Of a stretch of 64,000 bases of DNA, positions 51,857-59,975 are shown one piece after another. The DNA comes from JAIBJN01 sp963847985 (lineage in GTDB: Bacteria; Actinomycetota; Thermoleophilia; Gaiellales; Gaiellaceae). The translations under genes and the position numbers were made by a program. Every line of letters begins with the position of its first letter. The stretch's first letter is position 1. The stretch is taken from positions 186,001 to 250,000 of the forward strand of contig CAWKBS010000007.1 of the NCBI GenBank assembly GCA_963847985.1, given 5' to 3'. The notes under the pieces are model-generated. The model was not told the DNA's origin. It ran no database searches and saw only the letters and a list, made by a program, of their open reading frames with translations.

Positions 51857-52629
51857 TCGCTGTCTGCCTGCAGCCGTTCCGAGAAGTACTCGAGCGCCTT
51901 CTTCGTCTTGGTCTGCTGCTCGCCGGTGAGCTCGACTCCCCGTTGCGTCAGGAAGGCTCCTGTTTCGGCGGCGACCTGGAAGGCCTCCGCCGGCGCGCAT
52001 TTCGTCGACAGCTCGAGGATCATCGAGTTGTCCGGATAGAGCCAGAGCTCGGAAACGAGCTTGCGGTCGTAGCCCTCGGGCGCGAACTTCAGCTTGAGTA
52101 CGGAGATCGGGCCGAGGATCGAGAGATCGTCCAGCTCGAGCCCCTCAGGCGCGTGGGCCGCGTACAGCGCCCGCTGCTCCTTGGAGTAGAGCTTGCGAAC
52201 CTCGCGCTTCCCCAACACGGCATCCCTGACGTCGGTGTTCTTGAGCGCGCGCTTCATGGATCCCGAGCAGACGAACCCGCCCGGCATCGCATCGACCTCG
52301 ACGCCGAAGTTCGGCGAGCGCCGCAGCTCGGACGGGAGCTCGTCCGGGACGACCGGGCGCAGCTTCACGACCGTGTCGTCTCCCTTCCCCTGGACGCGGC
52401 GGGCACGGACGACGACGCCGCCCTCGTTGAGCGTGAGGTCCGGCGTGTCGAAGAAGTAGACCTGCCGAATCTGCGCATCGAGGGGATCCACCCCGAGCGC
52501 CGCCGCCCCGCGGCTCCGGTCGGACACCGGCACCGTCAGCTTGAGCTCGACGCTGTCGGCGCTTTTCGTCAGTGCGATGAACTCGGCGACGTCCTGATCG
52601 GAAGGCGTGCGGGTCTTCGTGGCTGCCAT
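51853..52629 (-). CDS. CYTH-like (triphosphate tunnel) domain protein
   Basis: The 258-aa protein resembles CYTH proteins (SVELKLTVPVSDRSRGAAAL near the N-terminus with a degenerate ExExK; IRQVYFFDTPDLTLNEGGVV, VRARRVQGKGDDTVVKLRPV). The family hydrolyses inorganic triphosphate or thiamine triphosphate, or makes cAMP. The incomplete ExExK makes catalysis uncertain. GAGGATCGACC precedes the ATG. It is the last gene in the DUF7144-CMD-CYTH unit. Confidence 0.75.
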   Translation of the reverse strand: MAATKTRTPSDQDVAEFIALTKSADSVELKLTVPVSDRSRGAAALGVDPLDAQIRQVYFFDTPDLTLNEGGVVVRARRVQGKGDDTVVKLRPVVPDELPSELRRSPNFGVEVDAMPGGFVCSGSMKRALKNTDVRDAVLGKREVRKLYSKEQRALYAAHAPEGLELDDLSILGPISVLKLKFAPEGYDRKLVSELWLYPDNSMILELSTKCAPAEAFQVAAETGAFLTQRGVELTGEQQTKTKKALEYFSERLQADSD

Positions 52630-52650
52630 GGTCGATCCTCCTCGTGGGGG

Positions 52651-52989
52651 CTATTCCTCGCCCGTCTCTCCCTCTGCCTCGAGCTCGCCGAGCTCGATCG
52701 CGAGCCCGAGCGCGCGCACCATCTTGCTGCCCGCCGAGGCGACGCGCGCCGTGCCCACGATCGGCGCGATGGCAGTGAGGACGCCGCGGACCTGCTCCTC
52801 GTCGACGCCGACCTTGCCGGCGACTTCGAGGTTCAGCAGATACGAGACCGGCGGCGCGTCGACCGCGACCAGTGCAGCGATGCGCACGAGCATCAGCGTC
52901 CGCTCGTCGAGGCTGGACGCCTCGAGCGAGTCTGCGGTCATCTTCGCGAGTAGATCCAGTAGCTGGGTCTCGGTGTATTGCTCGGCCAT
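52651..52989 (-). CDS. Carboxymuconolactone-decarboxylase-like (AhpD fold) protein lacking CxxC
   Basis: The 112-aa helical protein (ETQLLDLLAKMTADSLEASS, RTLMLVRIAALVAVDAPPVS, VAGKVGVDEEQVRGVLTAIA) has the CMD/AhpD helical arrangement. It lacks the redox cysteine pair of AhpD, so an antioxidant role is unlikely by that mechanism. AGGAGATCTC precedes the ATG at 52989. Confidence 0.7.
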   Translation of the reverse strand: MAEQYTETQLLDLLAKMTADSLEASSLDERTLMLVRIAALVAVDAPPVSYLLNLEVAGKVGVDEEQVRGVLTAIAPIVGTARVASAGSKMVRALGLAIELGELEAEGETGEE

Positions 52990-53177
52990 GAGATCTCCTT
53001 TCTCAGTGCCCCAGCGGCAGCCACCGCCGCAGCCCGCGCCGGCGGGACGGCAGGCGCGCCGCAAGCCGATGGACCACGCGCTCGAGTCGCCGTGCTGCCC
53101 GGCGCCGGAAGGCGCGGCTTTCGCCGGCTCGAGAAGACCGCCACGACTGCGTTGCGTCCTTTCGCCAAGCTCATCAT
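52938..53177 (-). CDS. Possible small basic protein, doubtful
   Basis: An ORF of 79 codons starts ATGATG with GGAGGGAGAAG just upstream, and its end overlaps the CMD gene by 52 nt. The composition (SLAKGRNAVVAVFSSRRKPR, then Ala/Pro-rich) is weakly coding-like. It could also be an untranslated spacer between DUF7144 and CMD. Confidence 0.2.
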   Translation of the reverse strand: MMSLAKGRNAVVAVFSSRRKPRLPAPGSTATRARGPSACGAPAVPPARAAAVAAAGALRKEISWPSNTPRPSYWIYSRR

Positions 53178-53202
53178 CGGAGCTTCTCCCTCCGCTAGGT
53201 CG

Positions 53203-53619
53203 TCACATCTCGTCCGATGACGAGAGCGAACGCGTCAGGGCCCAGATCACCCACACGTCGAGCGAGATGATCAGGATCGCCCAGAAGGGATAGAACGGGA
53301 TGAAGAAGAAGTTCGCGATCGCGCTCAGCCCCGCGACCGTCACCCCGACCACGCGGGCCCACGTCTTCGCAGTGAAGAGCGCGTACCCCGCGAAGGCGAC
53401 GACCAGGCCCAGCAGCAGGTGAATCCAGCCCCAGGTCGTGGTGTCCACCTCGAAGACGTAGTTCGGCGACACGGCGTAGAACTCGTCCTCGAGGATGGCG
53501 GCCAGGCCGGCGATGGCCTGAAAGCAGCCGACCATGATCAGAATGACCGCGGCGAAGACATACCCGGCCGCGGCGGATCCGCTGGGTTCTCTGGACCGCG
53601 TCGACCCGTAGTCGCTCAT
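53203..53619 (-). CDS. DUF7144-like four-helix membrane protein
   Basis: The 138-aa protein has four hydrophobic helices (AAAGYVFAAVILIMVGCFQA; TTTWGWIHLLLGLVVAFAGY; RVVGVTVAGLSAIANFFFIP; FYPFWAILIISLDVWVIWAL) and a short charged N-terminus. It matches the actinobacterial membrane family with this helix set and the motif GWIHLLLG. Palindrome site C lies 94 bp upstream. Function unknown; the genes are common in stress-type clusters. Confidence 0.85.
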   Translation of the reverse strand: MSDYGSTRSREPSGSAAAGYVFAAVILIMVGCFQAIAGLAAILEDEFYAVSPNYVFEVDTTTWGWIHLLLGLVVAFAGYALFTAKTWARVVGVTVAGLSAIANFFFIPFYPFWAILIISLDVWVIWALTRSLSSSDEM

Positions 53620-53666
53620 CTCGTCTCCTTCCCCTCTCCTACATTGACAACGTCCTGCTGTGCGCA

Positions 53667-53748
53667 GCCATTGTCCAACCGCTGCGTGTCTCCGACTTCA
53701 CCCGCCCATCGTGTTCACCCAGGTGAAACGTGCCTATCCGCGGTCGGG
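53667..53748 (-). repeat. Leader repeat shared with 56168-56248 (contains site C)
   Basis: About 80 bp, from GCCATTGTCCAACCG through GTGCCTATCCGCGGTCGG, are nearly identical to the region upstream of the SHOCT gene. It is a second duplicated promoter cassette, distinct from the A/B pair, and its left part lies in the gap before DUF7144 while its right part overlaps the 3' end of the methyltransferase gene. Confidence 0.8.
53714..53727. promoter_or_regulatory. Palindromic operator, site C (DUF7144-CMD-CYTH operon)
   Basis: TTCACCCAGGTGAA lies 94 bp upstream of the DUF7144 start. The stop codon of the upstream methyltransferase gene (53715-53717 on the minus strand) falls inside the palindrome, so operator and coding end are fused. 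Confidence 0.7.
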
Positions 53749-54977
53749 CGCCGCTCATGCTTCTCGACGACCTCGCAGGTGAGCCCGTCCCGTGCACCAT
53801 GTGCGCGGCGGTTGTAGTGCACACGCAACACGGCCTCCGGCCCAACCTGTAACGGGTCGGGGAGCACCCAAACCGACGTCGCCCAGCTCGAGGTCGGCCA
53901 GGTCCAGGGATCGAGGGTGTGCTCGATCGCCTCGAAGAGGGCGGCGCTGAATGTGACCGCGACGGCATTCACCGGGCCCTGCCCGTCGACGACGAGGTCA
54001 GCGCAGGCACGCACGGAGGCGTCCGCGAATGTCGCCAGATCCAGCGCCGCGAGCGTGACCGGTGGGCCGACGGCCGGCCAGGCCGCGACCACCTCTGCCT
54101 CGGTCGGCATGTTGACGGGGCCTGGGACGGCGGCGTCGAGCAGTGGTTGGAACTCCATCTCGTAGAGCCGCCGCCAGCGCTGGACCGCCGAACGCCCGAT
54201 CGCTCGCTGCCTGGCCTCGCCGTCCGGCAGGCGAAGCGGCCGCGCGAGCAGCGTGAGCCTGTACGGGATCAGCCGCGCGTCGGGTCGCAACAGGCGGTGG
54301 CGGGCGTCGAGCGTGGTCTCGAGGATCTCCTCCTCGAACGGCTCGTTGCCGATGATCTCTGCAACCAGCAGGTCGGCCGGCTCGGGCAGCTCGATCTGGC
54401 GCGACCAGCCGGGAACGAGCGTGACCGTGTCCGTCACCCCGTTGGCGGCGAAGACCTGCTCGGCGACCTCCGCGATGTCGCTGGCCTCGACCGCGTAGAC
54501 GCGGCGTGCGCCCGACCTGGCCGCAGCGACGGCGAGCACTCCACTCCCGGTGCCGATGTCGAGCACGACGTCGCCCGGTCGCACCGCCGCGACGAGCGCG
54601 GCGATGTAGTCCCCAGTCCGGCGATCGTCGTGCAGCATCCGGGCGTGCTCCACCGGGTCGGCCCAGCCGCTTGTCGGCCCCTGGCCGCCGTCCGGCCGCA
54701 CGAGGGCACCTTCCTCGATCAGCATGTTGACGACGTTCATCGTGGGCGCGAAGTCGGTGGAGGGTGCCTCGCGCTCGAACCGCGCAATCGCTTCGCCAAG
54801 AGCGAGCGGCCGGGCGAACAGCGACAGGGTTGCGTATCCGCGGGGCCCGAGGTCGACGACCGTGCCGTCAGGCGCGTCGAGCAGAACATGCCCCGCCGAA
54901 TCGAAGCGCGTTCGGACTCCCCCGGCGAGCTGCAGGAGCGTCTCCGGCGACAGGTCGGGATCTCGTGACACGACCAC
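53715..54977 (-). CDS. PRMT-like SAM methyltransferase with PqqD-like N-terminal domain
   Basis: The 420-aa protein has a class I methyltransferase core (VVLDIGTGSGVLAVAAARSG; acidic YAVEASDIAEVAEQ; AEIIGNEPFEEEI resembling the double-E region of arginine methyltransferases) and a beta-barrel-type C-terminus. The first 110 residues (SAGHVLLDAPDGTVVDLGPR, TLSLFARPLALGEAIARFER, NVVNMLIEEGALV) look like a PqqD/RRE winged helix. The target is unknown; arginine or peptide methylation is possible. The GTG start is 7 nt after the GNAT stop. Confidence 0.78.
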   Translation of the reverse strand: MVVSRDPDLSPETLLQLAGGVRTRFDSAGHVLLDAPDGTVVDLGPRGYATLSLFARPLALGEAIARFEREAPSTDFAPTMNVVNMLIEEGALVRPDGGQGPTSGWADPVEHARMLHDDRRTGDYIAALVAAVRPGDVVLDIGTGSGVLAVAAARSGARRVYAVEASDIAEVAEQVFAANGVTDTVTLVPGWSRQIELPEPADLLVAEIIGNEPFEEEILETTLDARHRLLRPDARLIPYRLTLLARPLRLPDGEARQRAIGRSAVQRWRRLYEMEFQPLLDAAVPGPVNMPTEAEVVAAWPAVGPPVTLAALDLATFADASVRACADLVVDGQGPVNAVAVTFSAALFEAIEHTLDPWTWPTSSWATSVWVLPDPLQVGPEAVLRVHYNRRAHGARDGLTCEVVEKHERRPTADRHVSPG

Positions 54978-54984
54978 AGCGGCC

Positions 54985-55410
54985 TTACAGGTCCTTGCGG
55001 TACCAGCGGGCGGTGGTGCCGGCCGGACAGCCCTCGATCACGCCGACGGTCTCGTAGCCGAGCCGCCCGTAGAGGCCGGGCGCAAGCAGGTCGTACGCGC
55101 GGAACTGGACGAGCGTGCAGCCCCGCCGCCCGGCTTCGGCTTCCGCCCCGGCCATGAGGGCCCGTGCCAGTCCGCGACCGCGGAGCGGCTCGTCGACCCA
55201 CATCGCCTGTAGCTCGCAGCACCCACCCCACACGAGGCCGGAGATGCCGGCGACGATCCGGCCGTCGTCGTCCCGGACGAAGATCCCGAACTCCTCCTCG
55301 TCGCCCAGGCCGGCGGCGGCGATGGCAGCCGCCGAAACCTGTTCCTCGAGCAGCGCCAGGTCGGCCGGGTCCGGCGAGTCCTCGACGAGGAGGCTGTCGG
55401 AGCCGTCCAC
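54985..55410 (-). CDS. GNAT-family N-acetyltransferase
   Basis: The 141-aa protein has the GNAT acetyl-CoA-binding motif (LQAMWVDEPLRGRGLARALM) and the C-terminal VQFRAYDLLAPGLYGRLGYE. It is an acetyltransferase of unknown substrate. GTG 55410 is the first usable start after the SnoaL stop, but no clear binding site is seen, so the exact N-terminus is uncertain. Confidence 0.8.
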   Translation of the reverse strand: MDGSDSLLVEDSPDPADLALLEEQVSAAAIAAAGLGDEEEFGIFVRDDDGRIVAGISGLVWGGCCELQAMWVDEPLRGRGLARALMAGAEAEAGRRGCTLVQFRAYDLLAPGLYGRLGYETVGVIEGCPAGTTARWYRKDL

Positions 55411-55432
55411 CGGTGAGCCGCGGGCGACGGTC

Positions 55433-55852
55433 CTACCTGGCGACCATCTGCTCGAGCAGCGCCGCGTTGTCGAAGTAGTTCCGGAACGCAGAGATCTTGT
55501 CACCGGTGAACTCCGCCACGAGCGCAGCCCCGAGCAGCAGCTCGCGGCCGGTCGGCTCGATCACGGTCTCCTCGTCGACCACGAACGGGCCCGAGAAGTC
55601 AGCAGTCACCCGGTACTCGGCGTAGCCCTTGTTTCCGACGATGTCGACAACGTCGATCTTCAGGGACACGTTCGACATGCTCGTATCGCGCTCCGCGACC
55701 ACTTCTGCCAGCTCGCCGCGCGAGGCGACCAGCATGTTCGGCGACCAGCCGCTGACGTCCTCGGTGAACAGTTCCGGCAAGGCGTCGACGTCGCCGTTGA
55801 AGCCTGCCTCGAGGGCCCTCTCCACCACGCCGGCACGACCACTCCGAGCCAT
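55433..55852 (-). CDS. SnoaL/NTF2-like protein
   Basis: The 139-aa protein has the NTF2 cone fold pattern (VVERALEAGFNGDVDALPEL, FTEDVSGWSPNMLVASRGEL, AEFTGDKISAFRNYFDNAAL). Such proteins bind small molecules or act as isomerases or accessory units. GGAGGAG precedes ATG 55852 by about 5 nt; a GTG two codons upstream is possible. Confidence 0.85.
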   Translation of the reverse strand: MARSGRAGVVERALEAGFNGDVDALPELFTEDVSGWSPNMLVASRGELAEVVAERDTSMSNVSLKIDVVDIVGNKGYAEYRVTADFSGPFVVDEETVIEPTGRELLLGAALVAEFTGDKISAFRNYFDNAALLEQMVAR

Positions 55853-55881
55853 AACCACTCCTCCTTCTGCAGGATTGCGCC

Positions 55882-56142
55882 CTAGATGCCGAGGGCCTTG
55901 GCCTTGGCGGCCGCAAACTCCTCGTCGGTCAGTGCGCCGGAGGCGTGCAGATCGGCCAGGCGCTGGATCTCGTCGGCTTGTGTGTCTCCGCTGGTCGGGG
56001 CTGGAGGCGGCGGCGCCGGCGGCGGCTCCTCGTACCCGTAGTCGTCCTGCCTGCCCCCGGCATCACCTCTGCCGGCCGCGTACGCTGCTCCACCGGCGAC
56101 CATCATCGTCCGGCGGCGTGTTCGTCGACGAACCATTCCCAT
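55882..56142 (-). CDS. SHOCT-domain small protein
   Basis: The 86-aa protein has an N-terminal Arg-rich segment, a Pro-rich linker (EEPPPAPPPPAPTSG) and a C-terminal SHOCT domain (DEIQRLADLHASGALTDEEF, ending AAAKAKALGI). SHOCT is a short helical oligomerisation module found at the end of many bacterial membrane or stress proteins. TGGAGG precedes the ATG. Site D lies 72 bp upstream. It leads the SnoaL-GNAT-methyltransferase unit. Confidence 0.85.
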   Translation of the reverse strand: MGMVRRRTRRRTMMVAGGAAYAAGRGDAGGRQDDYGYEEPPPAPPPPAPTSGDTQADEIQRLADLHASGALTDEEFAAAKAKALGI

Positions 56143-56167
56143 TGCAACCTCCAGTCGTCCTGGGACG

Positions 56168-56248
56168 GCCATTGTCCAACCGGCCGGTGTCTCCGACCTC
56201 ACCCGCCGAGCATGTTCACCCAGGTGAGACGTGCCTATCCGCGGTCGG
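56168..56248 (-). repeat. Leader repeat shared with 53667-53748 (contains site D)
   Basis: Second copy of the cassette. Here the palindrome is imperfect on one side (GGTGAG instead of GGTGAA) while flanking blocks (CTCCGAC, CACCCGCC, CGTGCCTATCCGCGGTCGG) are kept. Confidence 0.8.
56215..56228. promoter_or_regulatory. Palindromic operator, site D (SHOCT operon)
   Basis: TTCACCCAGGTGAG, 13 of 14 positions of the C-type site, lies 72 bp upstream of the SHOCT start and 314 bp from the LuxR start on the other side. Confidence 0.65.
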
Positions 56249-56541
56249 CACCGACGTGTGCCGCCCACGTTGAAGCCCCGCGAAGGTCTTTGCGCATCTT
56301 GCTTCGGGGGTGCAGGCACCCCCCGTGCAGGCACGACCGAAGTTCCGTGCAGGCCTCATTGCCACGCGGGCCCTTCGTGAGCGACGCTAGCGGCACCCGA
56401 CAAAGGATCCTGCCGACCGAAGAGGCAAGTGACCATGGTGTTTGTCCTTCCGCCACCATTTCTGCCGGAGTCAGTCGGTTCTTGTATGAGCGATTCGGCA
56501 CATGAAGCGACTGCCGGCAGCTCGGCCAGAGTCGAACCGCC

Positions 56542-58800
56542 GTGACCGCAACGTTGACAGCGTCCGAATCACTCCGCGGCTGCTCCCTCCGACGATGCGG
56601 TTTTCTTCGAGTCGAAGTTCGAGCGGGTTCGCGCTCCGCGAGACGTTCTCGTCCGCGCGCGCTGCACCGACGTGCTGCGAGAGTCGGCGCCGAGACTCGT
56701 CCTGCTTGCTGCGCCGCCGGGGTTCGGGAAGACGACTCTCCTCGCGCAGTGGCGCGAGGTCGATGGCCGTGCCTTCGCCTGCGTCTCGCTCGACTCGGGG
56801 GACAACGACCCGATCACGTTCTGGAGCTACGTCGTTCAGGCGATCCGGCACGCCGTGCCTGAATGGGGCGCCGCCGCCCTGAGTGCGCTGCGTGAGCCGC
56901 GCGCGGATGTTGTCGATACGGTCGTCCCGGCTGTTCTCCGCGGCCTGGACGCGATCGGCGAGAAGCTCGTCCTCGTGCTCGACGACTACCAGGAGATCAC
57001 GAATCGCGTCTGTCACGACTCGCTCAGCTTCTTCCTCGAGCGTGCGCCGAGCAACGTCACAGTGGCCCTTTCGACGCGTTCGGATCCACCGATCCCGATG
57101 GGGAGGCTGCGAGCCCTCGAGGAGCTGCTCGAGCTTCGTGCCGTCGACCTCAGCTTCACCGAGGACGAGTCAGCCACGTTCCTCAACGAGATCCTGCACC
57201 TCGGCCTCGCGACTGAGACCCTGGGCGTGCTGCATGGGCGCACCGAAGGCTGGCCGGTCGGCGTTCGCTTGGCGGCGATGTCGCTCTCTCAAGCGGCAGA
57301 TCGCGCTGGCTTCGTCGCACGCTTTGGCGGCGCCAGCCGCCACATCGTCGACTACTTGACCGAGGTCGTTCTCGACACGCTCGATGAGGACCGACGCCGG
57401 TTCCTGCTCGAGACGTCGGTCCTCGATGCGATGTGCGGGCCTCTCTGCGACGCGGCCACCGGGAGGCAGGGCTCCGCCGAGGTGTTGGTCGAGCTCGAGC
57501 GCGCCAACCTCTTCCTGATACCGCTCGACGACCGCCGAGAGTGGTATCGCTACCACGAGCTGTTCGCGGACGTGCTCCGGTACCGGCTGCTCCAGAGCGA
57601 TTCCGAGCTCGTCCGTGCCGTGCACCGGCGCGCGTCCGAGTGGCTCGGGCCCGAGGGCCACCGGTACGAGGCCGTGCGTCACGCCGTCGCCGCCGACGCG
57701 CTCGAGAGCGCGATCACATTGGTGCTGGAAGACTGGCGCCCCTCGCTCGAGCAGGACGACGCCGCGGCGATCCTCCGCCAGCTCGAGGAACTTCCCTGGA
57801 CGAGCGTGGAGCGAGATGCGCGACTCGCCGTCGTCAGGGCCTGGGCGCTGAGCGTCCTCAACCGCCGCGAAGACTCGCTGACCGCGCTCGAGTCGGCGGA
57901 GTCGGCCCGATGCGAACGGCCGATGCCCTGCGGCCTCCCGCTCGAGGCTGCGACCGCCTTGACCCGCGCCTGCTTCCCCTGGGGCGACGCGGCCCGGATG
58001 CTGGGCGCCGCCGGACGGGCCTCCGAGCTGCTGGGCGACACGTTCTCGATCGGAAGACCGGTCTCCCTCCTCGCGCTCGGCTGGGCACGACGTTTCATGC
58101 GGGCGAGTGCGAGGCGGCCCTCGCGCCGCTCGAGCAGGCTGCCTTCCTCGCCGCACGTTCGAACCAATGGCTCGTCGCCGGCATCGCCAAGGCGATGCTC
58201 GCGCGGATCTCGCTCGAGACTGACGACGTCGACCTCGCCGTGTCAGCGGCCAGGCGTGCGCTGAGCACCCTCGAGGTTCACGGCGTCGCCGACCAGCCCG
58301 GCGCAGGCATCGCGCACGTGGCCCTCGGCGCCGCCCTCGCCCGCGGAGGCGAGTTCGAGGAGGCAGGGAAGCTGCTCGATCGGGGCCTGGCGAACCTTCG
58401 GGCCCGTGGCCAGCCGCTGGACATTGCGGATGCATTGCTCCTGTCAGCCCCGGTGCGTCGCGCCCTCGAGGCACCCGCTCCGGCGCGCGCGATGCTCGAG
58501 GAAGCGAGGAAACTCCTTGCGAGCTGCCCGGATCCAGGAGTCCTGGGCGCCCGCCTTGTGGAAGTCGCGCGCACGCTGACGCCGGCCCACCGTCGAATCG
58601 AGGGTGACAGCGACCTGACGGAGCGCGAGCTCGAGGTTCTCCGCTACCTCGCCGAGGGCCTGTCCAAGCGAGAGATCGGCAAGGAGCTTTTTCTTTCCTT
58701 CAACACGATCCACTCACACACGAAGTCGATCTACCACAAGCTTCGGGTCTCGTCGCGGCAGGATGCGATTGCTCGTGCTCGAACGCTCGGAGCCTTGTAG
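56542..58800 (+). CDS. MalT-type LuxR regulator (ATP-binding), frameshifted
   Basis: The protein of about 750 aa has a nucleotide-binding part with Walker A APPGFGKTTLLAQW, Walker B-like LVLVLDDYQEI, a long helical TPR-like middle (RWYRYHELFADVLRYRLLQ-type region and SAARRALSTLEVHGVADQPG) and a C-terminal LuxR helix-turn-helix (LTERELEVLRYLAEGLSKRE). Two shifts are needed, near 56580 (to keep FERVRAPRDVLVRARCTDVL in front of the ATPase) and near 58090. If the first is real, GTG 56672 is the start. LAL/MalT-type regulators bind an inducer and ATP. It is the second candidate to read the palindromes. Confidence 0.85.
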
Positions 58801-58879
58801 ACCCGCGCAGAAGCTCACCGGCGTGACGGCGTCAACGGCGACCCTTCGCCAAGACCACCTACGCGGGTTTGCGGCCTGG

Positions 58880-58893
58880 TTCACCCGGGTGAA
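58880..58893. promoter_or_regulatory. Palindromic operator, site E (58876-58897 extended)
   Basis: The core TTCACCCGGGTGAA is here extended to a perfect 22-bp palindrome (58876-58897; flanks CTGG and CCAG). It lies 129 bp upstream of the 57-aa membrane-protein gene and 80 bp after the LuxR stop. It is the most symmetrical of the six sites. Confidence 0.72.
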
Positions 58894-59022
58894 CCAGCTC
58901 GCCAGGTGGGGAACAACTGCGCCGCCGCGCCGAGAATTGCGGCGCGGACCACGCGCTCGTCGCAGCGCATGGTTCCGCCCAAAGCGAGGGCGCGGCCGCG
59001 CCATCGACCTGAAGGAGGAACC

Positions 59023-59196
59023 ATGTGGTGGGCAATCGGATTCGGCGGGCTCTTGTACCTGATCTTGGCGCTCACGCTCGGGGCCATGACCATCAGGAAC
59101 GGCCACGGGTGGATGTTCTTTTTCGGGATCTTCCTCCCGCTGCTCTGGATCATCGGGGCTTTCATGCAGCCGACGGGGAGAGCGGAAGCGGTGTAG
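59023..59196 (+). CDS. 57-aa two-helix membrane protein
   Basis: The small protein has two helices (WWAIGFGGLLYLILALTLGA, then GWMFFFGIFLPLLWIIGAFM) joined by a short MTIRNGHG loop. GAAGGAGGAACC before the ATG is an ideal binding site. It is the only plus-strand gene that site E can serve. It resembles small membrane proteins next to stress genes; function unknown. Confidence 0.8.
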   Translation: MWWAIGFGGLLYLILALTLGAMTIRNGHGWMFFFGIFLPLLWIIGAFMQPTGRAEAV

Positions 59197-59226
59197 GTCA
59201 CCTGTTCGGGAACGTTCCTCGAGCAT

Positions 59227-59258
59227 CGGGTGCCGGTCAGCTTCCTGCCCGGCACCCG
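59227..59258 (+). terminator. Terminator after the small membrane-protein gene
   Basis: CGGGTGCCGG (59227-59236) pairs with CCGGCACCCG (59249-59258) around a 12-nt loop, 30 bp after the stop. It may also stop the convergent DUF6325 transcript from the other side. Confidence 0.65.
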
Positions 59259-59378
59259 CGCCCTTCTTGCCGGCCGCTGGGTTAACGGCGCCGACGCCTG
59301 GCAGTGCGTCGGCTGGTCCGTCGCGCGACTCTGCGGGTCCTGAGCATCTCCTTGCCTCCGATCTCGTCTCGCCGGGCG

Positions 59379-59933
59379 CTACGTGGCGCTTGCGGCCTCG
59401 GCCTTGGCCTCCATCGCGTGGAGCTCCTCGGCTTCCTCGGCGGACACCAGCCCGATCTCGACGAGGTCGAGCGGACTGATGAAACCGTCGCTGATGCGGA
59501 AACCTCCCGCGCGCACGATCGCATCCCGGAGGGGAACCGCCCAGTGGTGCTCGAGCAACAGGAGCGCGGCGGCCGAGTCGTTGGGGATCTCCTCGAGCAC
59601 GTCCCAGGCGTCCTCGTCCGAGAACGCATGCACGCCGTGCTCGGCGGCCGCCTCGGCGCCCGCCAGAGCGCCCGCCTCCATGCCTTCCTCGCCCTCGATG
59701 CCGAGGCCGATGAGGGCGCCGACCTTGCTGCCGAGCTCGATCGCCTCCTCGTCGCTGAGGTTGCTCAGGTGCGCCACCTCGATCTCCCCGCTTGCGTCCT
59801 TGTGGACTGCGAGGGCGTCGATCACCCGCACCGTGTCGCTTTCTCGCAGCCGCTCCAGCTCGGCGACGATCTCCCCGTGGAACTCGGGATGAGAAAAGCC
59901 CAACACAATGAGCTGAACGGGTCCGATTGCCAT
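59379..59933 (-). CDS. DUF6325/DUF1269-like protein
   Basis: The 184-aa protein (MAIGPVQLIVLGFSHPEFHG, VRVIDALAVHKDASGEIEVA, LLLLEHHWAVPLRDAIVRAG, GLVSAEEAEELHAMEAKAEA) matches the actinobacterial DUF6325 pattern and shares the sense-and-size character of DUF1269 proteins. It has no helices long enough to span the membrane apart from a Gly/Ala-rich middle. GGAGA precedes ATG 59933. It ends the DedA unit. Confidence 0.78.
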   Translation of the reverse strand: MAIGPVQLIVLGFSHPEFHGEIVAELERLRESDTVRVIDALAVHKDASGEIEVAHLSNLSDEEAIELGSKVGALIGLGIEGEEGMEAGALAGAEAAAEHGVHAFSDEDAWDVLEEIPNDSAAALLLLEHHWAVPLRDAIVRAGGFRISDGFISPLDLVEIGLVSAEEAEELHAMEAKAEAASAT

Positions 59934-59975
59934 CACATCTCCTCTCTGATCGTTTTGCGTCGTCGTTGCAGGGGT

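Larger units (their letters stand above)
56143..56541. other. Divergent intergenic region between SHOCT and LuxR genes
   Basis: About 400 bp hold site D, a GGGGGTG-CAGG-CACCCCC hairpin and three GTGCAGGC repeats near 56310-56370. I see no ORF with coding character; a reading frame at 56235-56501 on the minus strand overlaps the hairpin and has none of the family features I know. Confidence 0.4.

Noticed and set aside
56235..56501. 88-codon minus-strand ORF upstream of the SHOCT gene
   Set aside because: Overlaps site-D flank, a hairpin and repeats, no ribosome binding site, odd composition.
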